Source: an uncultured Lachnospiraceae bacterium
Lineage (GTDB): Bacteria > Bacillota > Clostridia > Lachnospirales > Lachnospiraceae
Length of the DNA stretch: 10,687 nt
Reading direction: 5' to 3'
Assembly (NCBI GenBank): GCA_905203555.1
Contig: CAJKWK010000069.1
Coordinates: forward strand, 1-10,687
Shown here: positions 6,619 through 10,687 of the stretch, piece after piece
Layout: each line of letters begins with the position of its first letter
How positions within the stretch are numbered: the stretch's first letter is position 1
Notes under the pieces: generated by a model
Seen by the model: the letters and a program-made list of their open reading frames with translations, nothing else
What the model was told of the DNA's origin: nothing
Databases searched by the model: none
Translations under genes and position numbers: made by a program

Positions 6619-6741
6619 TAGATTAAAATAAATCAATAAAAGTGATTAATTTCTTCACTACCAAACCTAAAAACTATGTGATAGTATAAACAAAGATAAA
6701 AAATAACAACCAAGTTGATATAATATAAGGGAGAGGTTGAG
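6619..6741 (+). promoter_or_regulatory. Leader region of the leuA fusion gene
   Basis: This 123-bp AT-rich spacer has a strong ribosome binding site (AAGGGAGAGG 6727-6736, 5 nt before the ATG). TATAAA at 6685-6690 is the likeliest -10, without a good -35; the better-looking TATAAT at 6719-6724 would place the start site inside the ribosome binding site. GTGAT occurs in direct orientation at 6642-6646 and 6678-6682, and AGTGA/TCACT (6641-6645, 6655-6659) is a short inverted repeat. There is no T-box sequence, no leader peptide with leucine codons and no attenuator hairpin. Confidence 0.4.
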
Positions 6742-8730
6742 ATGAAGAATTTTGAAAAGTATGAGCGGTCTTATTTTATGCCGCCGGTAGACTGCTATGA
6801 TTGGGTGAAAAAAGATTATATTGAAACTCCGCCGATTTGGTGTAGCGTGGATTTGCGGGATGGAAATCAGGCGCTGATAGAGCCAATGAGTTTGGAAGAA
6901 AAGGTAGAATTTTTTAAATTACTTGTAAAAGTTGGATTTAAAGAAATTGAAGTGGGATTTCCGGCAGCCTCGGAGACAGAATTTCAGTTCATGCGGACAC
7001 TGATTGAAGAGAATTTGATTCCGGATGATGTAACGGTTCAGGTATTGACACAGGCAAGAGAACATATTATTAAGAGAACATTTGAAGCGGTAAAGGGAGC
7101 GCCTCATGCTGTAATACATGTATATAATTCTACTTCCGTTGCACAGCGGGAACAAGTATTTCGTAAAGATAAAGAACAGGTAAAACAGATTGCGATTGAT
7201 GGAGCTAAACTGTTAAAAGAACTGGCAGAAGAAACGGATGGTAATTTTACTTTTGAATATAGTCCGGAAAGTTTTCCGGGAACAGAAGTGGAATATGCCC
7301 TGGAAGTCTGCAATGCGGTGCTGGATGTATGGAAACCGACACCGGATAAGAAAGCGATTATTAATCTTCCGACAACGGTACAGATTGCAATGCCACATGT
7401 ATTTGCCAGCCAGGTGGAGTATTTTCACAAAAATTTGCTGCATCGTGACAATGTGATTCTTTCTCTGCATCCGCATAATGATCGAGGATGTGGAATCAGC
7501 GATGCAGAACTTGGTGTGCTGGCCGGTGCAGATCGTATAGAAGGCACCTTGTTTGGAAATGGAGAACGTACTGGAAATGTTGATATTATCACACTTGCGA
7601 TGAATATGTTTTCACATGGTGTAGATCCTAAATTGGATTTTGCAAATATGAGTGAAATCTGTGAAGTTTATGAGAGACTGACGAGAATGCAGGTTTCGCC
7701 TCGTCAGCCATATGCCGGAGAATTGGTGTTTACTGCTTTTTCAGGTTCCCATCAGGATGCAATTGCAAAAGGCATGGCCTGGCGCGAAGAAAAAGAATGT
7801 GATAAATGGACTGTTCCATATTTGCCGATCGATCCAAAGGATGTCGGTAGAAAATATGATTCTGATGTAATTCGAATTAACAGTCAGTCTGGAAAGGGTG
7901 GAGTTAACTATATCTTAAAGCAAAATTATGGTATCAGTCTGCCGGAGAAGATGAAGGAAGAGGTTGGATATTTGGTCAAAGATGTATCAGACAAGGCGCA
8001 CAAAGAACTTACGGCGGATTGGGTATATCATATATTTGAAGACAATTATATCAATGCAAAAAGTATTTTTACGATTGATGCCTGTCATTTTAAGCAGGAA
8101 GATGGAATCCTGTCGGAAGCAACAATAACACATGCTGGAGAACGCCGTATGATCACCGGCGTTGGAAATGGTCGTCTGGATGCAGTGAGCAATGCTTTGA
8201 AACATTATTTTGATGTGAGCTATGAATTGGCATTTTACGAGGAACATTCTCTGACGAAAGGATCCTCTTCTAAGGCTGTAGCATATGTAGGAATTGTATG
8301 TAATGGAAAAACGTATTGGGGTGTCGGAATTGATGCCGATATTATCAAAGCCTCAATCGCAGCTCTGGAAGTTGCAGTAAATAAAATGGATGAGATTCAG
8401 AATCGTAATCGTTCGAAAGATGCTCGTCTTCTGGAAATTACAAATTATATTTATGCAAATTATAAAACAGTGACACTAGATGATCTGGCAGAAAAATTCT
8501 TTTTATCAAAGCCGTATTTGTCAAAATATATCAAAGAAAAATCAGGAATGACGTTTGGTGATATTTTGAAGGCGGTTCGCATGAAAAAAGCAAGAGCTAT
8601 GCTGAAGAGCAGTAATGCAACTGTGGAAAGCATTGCGGAATCGGTAGGATATCAAAATGTAGAACATTTTAACCGGATTTTCAAAAAAATGTATGAAATG
8701 ACTCCGGTGCAGTATCGAAATAAAAAGTAG
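6742..8730 (+). CDS. leuA: 2-isopropylmalate synthase fused to a C-terminal AraC-family DNA-binding domain
   Basis: A single 662-aa frame with two recognisable proteins. Residues 1 to about 550 form a complete yeast/actinobacterial-type 2-isopropylmalate synthase, which condenses acetyl-CoA with 3-methyl-2-oxobutanoate in the first step of leucine synthesis. Features seen: DLRDGNQAL (37-45, metal ligand Asp), HPHNDRG (243-249, metal-binding His), GTLFGNGERTGN (268-279), SGSHQDA (334-340), then the allosteric leucine-binding domain (about 430-545) with its closing GVGIDADIIKAS (527-538). Residues about 562-660 form an AraC-type domain: helix-turn-helix 1 in LDDLAEKFFLSKPYLSKYIK (579-598), and helix-turn-helix 2 from VESIAESVGYQNVEHFNRIF through the family signature ending TPVQYR. 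The linker is about 12 polar residues. Ordinary synthases of this type end where the regulatory domain ends, so the DNA-binding part is extra. No other leu genes adjoin it. A role as a leucine-sensing enzyme-regulator is inference. Confidence 0.95.
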   Translation: MKNFEKYERSYFMPPVDCYDWVKKDYIETPPIWCSVDLRDGNQALIEPMSLEEKVEFFKLLVKVGFKEIEVGFPAASETEFQFMRTLIEENLIPDDVTVQVLTQAREHIIKRTFEAVKGAPHAVIHVYNSTSVAQREQVFRKDKEQVKQIAIDGAKLLKELAEETDGNFTFEYSPESFPGTEVEYALEVCNAVLDVWKPTPDKKAIINLPTTVQIAMPHVFASQVEYFHKNLLHRDNVILSLHPHNDRGCGISDAELGVLAGADRIEGTLFGNGERTGNVDIITLAMNMFSHGVDPKLDFANMSEICEVYERLTRMQVSPRQPYAGELVFTAFSGSHQDAIAKGMAWREEKECDKWTVPYLPIDPKDVGRKYDSDVIRINSQSGKGGVNYILKQNYGISLPEKMKEEVGYLVKDVSDKAHKELTADWVYHIFEDNYINAKSIFTIDACHFKQEDGILSEATITHAGERRMITGVGNGRLDAVSNALKHYFDVSYELAFYEEHSLTKGSSSKAVAYVGIVCNGKTYWGVGIDADIIKASIAALEVAVNKMDEIQNRNRSKDARLLEITNYIYANYKTVTLDDLAEKFFLSKPYLSKYIKEKSGMTFGDILKAVRMKKARAMLKSSNATVESIAESVGYQNVEHFNRIFKKMYEMTPVQYRNKK

Positions 8731-8740
8731 GAATAACAGT

Positions 8741-8782
8741 ATAGAGAGGTGTCCTGGAACTATGGATACTTCTCTATTTTTT
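8741..8782 (+). terminator. Intrinsic terminator after the leuA fusion
   Basis: ATAGAGAGGTGTCC (8741-8754) pairs with GGATACTTCTCTAT (8764-8777) over 14 bp with two G-U wobbles and a 9-nt loop, followed by a six-T run (8777-8782). It begins 10 nt after the stop codon. Confidence 0.88.
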
Positions 8783-8843
8783 GTGGTAGATTTTATCAAA
8801 CAAAAGTTCTTTTATCGTTGAAATTCCCATCTTTGACAGTTGG

Positions 8844-8902
8844 AAGACAAAAAAGCGGCTACAAACCCAGTAAATATGGGCGGTGTAGCCGTTTTCTGTC
8901 TT
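8844..8902 (-). terminator. Transposase terminator hairpin
   Basis: CGGCTACA (8856-8863) pairs with TGTAGCCG (8884-8891); an inner CCCA/TGGG pair (8866-8869, 8877-8880) extends the structure. Flanking AAGACA/TGTCTT (8844-8849, 8897-8902) makes the whole 59-bp block an inverted repeat. On the minus strand the stem is followed by C then six T, 25 nt past the transposase stop. The plus strand also has TTTT after the stem, so it may stop transcription both ways and insulate the element from leuA. Confidence 0.82.
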
Positions 8903-8915
8903 GTATCGATATGTG

Positions 8916-10664
8916 CTATATTTCAGTCCTTTTCACAACTTTTGTATTTTTAATAATTGTTCGCATAGAGGTTTTCGTAGTAATCTCGTGATCCGTGCGG
9001 AATCCAAATCTTTGATGCAGAGTATCTGTGAGGTCTGTACGGGTATATGAAGGAATATAGCCACCTGCAGTATTTAAAAGGGTCATCTGCATGGACCTCA
9101 GAGTTTGGATGATCTGGTCACAAGTGAAGCCCTTTCCGACTTTTTTCTCTAAGAGCCGGTAAACAATCAGGCTGATATAGCAGGTCATGAAATGAGCTTT
9201 GATCCGGTCTTCCCGGCGGACAAATGCAGGACGGGAGCCGAGCTCATCTTTCATAATACGGAAGTTTTCTTCAATTTCCCAACGCTGCTGATTGATCCGG
9301 ATGATCTCGTTTACATCTCCTTCCAGATTGGTCACTACTGCATAAAACCCATCATACATTGCCTCTTTTTCAATCTGTCCCCAGTCAAGATCATACACTG
9401 TTTTTTCTGCGATTTCTCCGTCAGCAGTAACAGTAGTACGTTTCACAAATCGCATGGGATCATTGGGATTTTTTCCTTTTTTCTTTTTCTCTGGTGAACA
9501 GAGGATCTTTTGTGCGCGTTCAATCTGACCTTCACGGATCTTTCTCTGATAAGCAGCATATTTCGGAGAATAGGTGACGATCAGTGTTTCATCCATGTCT
9601 CCTGTTGTGAGAGGATATTCCTTGTAGTAAACAGAGTGATAGACCTCTTCGTCAGTTTCGTCTAGTGTACGAAGGTCAACGAACTTCTGCGTTCCTATCT
9701 TTCGGAACTGTGCAGGGTTCATCACTGCTTTCCTGTCTTCCTCTTTCATTTTTTTCAGGGAGTGAGTGATTACATAAGCTCTGTGGCTGAAACTATTGAA
9801 CCGACGGTTATTGAGAGAACCCAGTCCACTGTCCGAACAAAAAATAAATTCGCTGCAGTTGAAGTCTCGGATAATCTTTTGTTCCAATGGTTTTAAGGTG
9901 GTCTGCTCGTTTTGGTTTCCGGGAAAAATATCGAAAGACATAGGAATCCCATCTGCATCCATGAACAAACCCATGGTCACGATTGGATTTGGTCGGTGTT
10001 CTTTGCTTTTACCGTATTTGCGCAGTTCGTCTTCCTGTTCAATCTCAAAATAGAAGTTTGTGCAGTCGTAGTATAGGATTTTTTTGTTCCTGGGATGGAC
10101 AAAGTTGGAATTCTGGTACAGTTCACTCTGTATAAAATCGGATTCCTCGGCAATAACGGAAAGGGCACGGTAAACATCCTGTAAATGATATTTCGGTGGC
10201 TCTAGTAGAGTCTTGCAGTATTCATAACTTTCACGTTTACTGGAAGGATGGAGAATACGTGCATAGATCAAATCTGTAAAAACAGCGAGCAGATCATACT
10301 GATACTTGTGGCGTCCTTTGATTGACCGGCAGATTTTATCCAGACGGAGCTCGGTAACAAGAGACTGAAGGAAGAGATACCCGACATTAAAGAGTCGCTG
10401 TTCATTCTTCATGATACGAGCTCCTTGGGAAAAATCTACGGACACTTTTCCGTTTTTTTGATTGTAGAGTTCCGTTTCTTTCTTAGCCTCGTTTCTGGCC
10501 CACTCCATCATCTTCTCCTTATCGTTATCGAATTGTGCAAGGAGATCGTTCATCTTTCCCAGTTTTTTATAGATATGGGATGAAGTTTTTCCATTCTCTT
10601 TACGGAAGGACTGATAAATATATACATCCTTGTTGTTTGAACTACCAGTGATATTTATGTACAT
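8916..10664 (-). CDS. IS1634-family DDE transposase (IS4 superfamily)
   Basis: Full-length 582-aa transposase that cuts and joins element ends using an RNase H-like DDE site. The likely acidic triad is Asp200 in YYDCTNFYFE, Asp278 in FCSDSG, and Glu465 in RWEIEENFRIMK, which matches the R-x3-E-x6-K part of the IS4-superfamily YREK signature (the Tyr position is Asn). The N-terminal 110 residues are a helical, charged domain, probably for end binding; an insertion domain rich in Lys (about 385-400) lies between the second Asp and the Glu, as is usual in long IS1634 members. The start at ATG 10664 is preceded by AAAAGAGG with a 6-nt spacer. No frameshift or internal stop is seen, so it could be active. 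By eye its GC is slightly higher than that of neighbouring genes, fitting a mobile origin. Confidence 0.9.
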   Translation of the reverse strand: MYINITGSSNNKDVYIYQSFRKENGKTSSHIYKKLGKMNDLLAQFDNDKEKMMEWARNEAKKETELYNQKNGKVSVDFSQGARIMKNEQRLFNVGYLFLQSLVTELRLDKICRSIKGRHKYQYDLLAVFTDLIYARILHPSSKRESYEYCKTLLEPPKYHLQDVYRALSVIAEESDFIQSELYQNSNFVHPRNKKILYYDCTNFYFEIEQEDELRKYGKSKEHRPNPIVTMGLFMDADGIPMSFDIFPGNQNEQTTLKPLEQKIIRDFNCSEFIFCSDSGLGSLNNRRFNSFSHRAYVITHSLKKMKEEDRKAVMNPAQFRKIGTQKFVDLRTLDETDEEVYHSVYYKEYPLTTGDMDETLIVTYSPKYAAYQRKIREGQIERAQKILCSPEKKKKGKNPNDPMRFVKRTTVTADGEIAEKTVYDLDWGQIEKEAMYDGFYAVVTNLEGDVNEIIRINQQRWEIEENFRIMKDELGSRPAFVRREDRIKAHFMTCYISLIVYRLLEKKVGKGFTCDQIIQTLRSMQMTLLNTAGGYIPSYTRTDLTDTLHQRFGFRTDHEITTKTSMRTIIKNTKVVKRTEI

Positions 10665-10687
10665 AAAAAACCTCTTTTCTTTTTATT

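Larger units (their letters stand above)
8783..10687 (-). mobile_element. IS1634-family (IS4 superfamily) insertion sequence, right-hand end outside window
   Basis: An intact DDE transposase gene on the minus strand with its own terminator and start signals marks an insertion sequence next to the leuA fusion. The left boundary must lie between the leuA terminator (ends 8782) and the transposase terminator (about 8844), but it cannot be fixed because the opposite end, and so the inverted repeat and target duplication, are beyond 10687. Positions 8783-8843 show nothing else recognisable. The start given is therefore only an outer limit. Confidence 0.7.

Noticed and set aside
6719..6724. Perfect TATAAT as the leuA -10 box
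   Set aside because: It would start the transcript inside the ribosome binding site and no -35 lies 16-18 bp upstream.
6619..6741. T-box riboswitch or leucine leader-peptide attenuator ahead of leuA
   Set aside because: The leader is too short and lacks the T-box consensus, a terminator hairpin or a leucine-rich short frame.
8385..8730. Separate production of the AraC domain from an internal start near residue 549 of the leuA fusion
   Set aside because: The internal ATG has GGAAG 14 nt away, too far for a good site, and no promoter is visible; the continuous frame favours a single fused protein.

Overview
The window looks like chromosome from a low-GC, spore-forming-type Firmicute, most likely a gut Lachnospiraceae (Clostridia) relative. 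This rests on AT-rich codon use, strong AGGAG-type ribosome binding sites, the scpA-scpB-carboxypeptidase order known from Firmicutes, and an IS1634-type transposase of a kind common in that group. The assignment comes from gene content and recall, not from a search.

Layout. Positions 1-1287 hold a low-molecular-weight protein tyrosine phosphatase (+) meeting tail to tail, 3 nt apart, with a J-domain protein (-). The terminator of each gene appears to lie inside the 3' end of the other. The spacer at 1288-1525 is divergent: it carries a good sigma-A promoter for the J-domain gene and an array of about 12-bp AACTCAAAT-type repeats. From 1526 to 6618 all genes are on the + strand: a secreted D-Ala-D-Ala carboxypeptidase, a membrane-associated metallophosphoesterase, the SMC partners ScpA and ScpB, and a second D-Ala-D-Ala carboxypeptidase. 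This block joins cell-wall maturation with chromosome segregation. A five-copy, 20-bp tandem repeat overlaps the end of the phosphoesterase gene and fills most of the gap before scpA.

Positions 6742-8730 encode the most striking object here. A full-length yeast/actinobacterial-type 2-isopropylmalate synthase, including its leucine-sensing regulatory domain, is fused in frame to a complete AraC-type DNA-binding domain with two helix-turn-helix motifs. A biosynthetic enzyme with a leucine pocket on the same chain as a DNA-binding domain suggests a 'trigger enzyme' that could both make a leucine precursor and control transcription according to leucine level. The gene stands alone, has no T-box leader, and ends in a clear intrinsic terminator.

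Positions 8783-10687 belong to an IS1634/IS4-superfamily insertion sequence. Its intact transposase is on the - strand, facing the leuA fusion gene, and has its own terminator hairpin. The far end of the element lies beyond the window, so its inverted repeats and target duplication cannot be defined.
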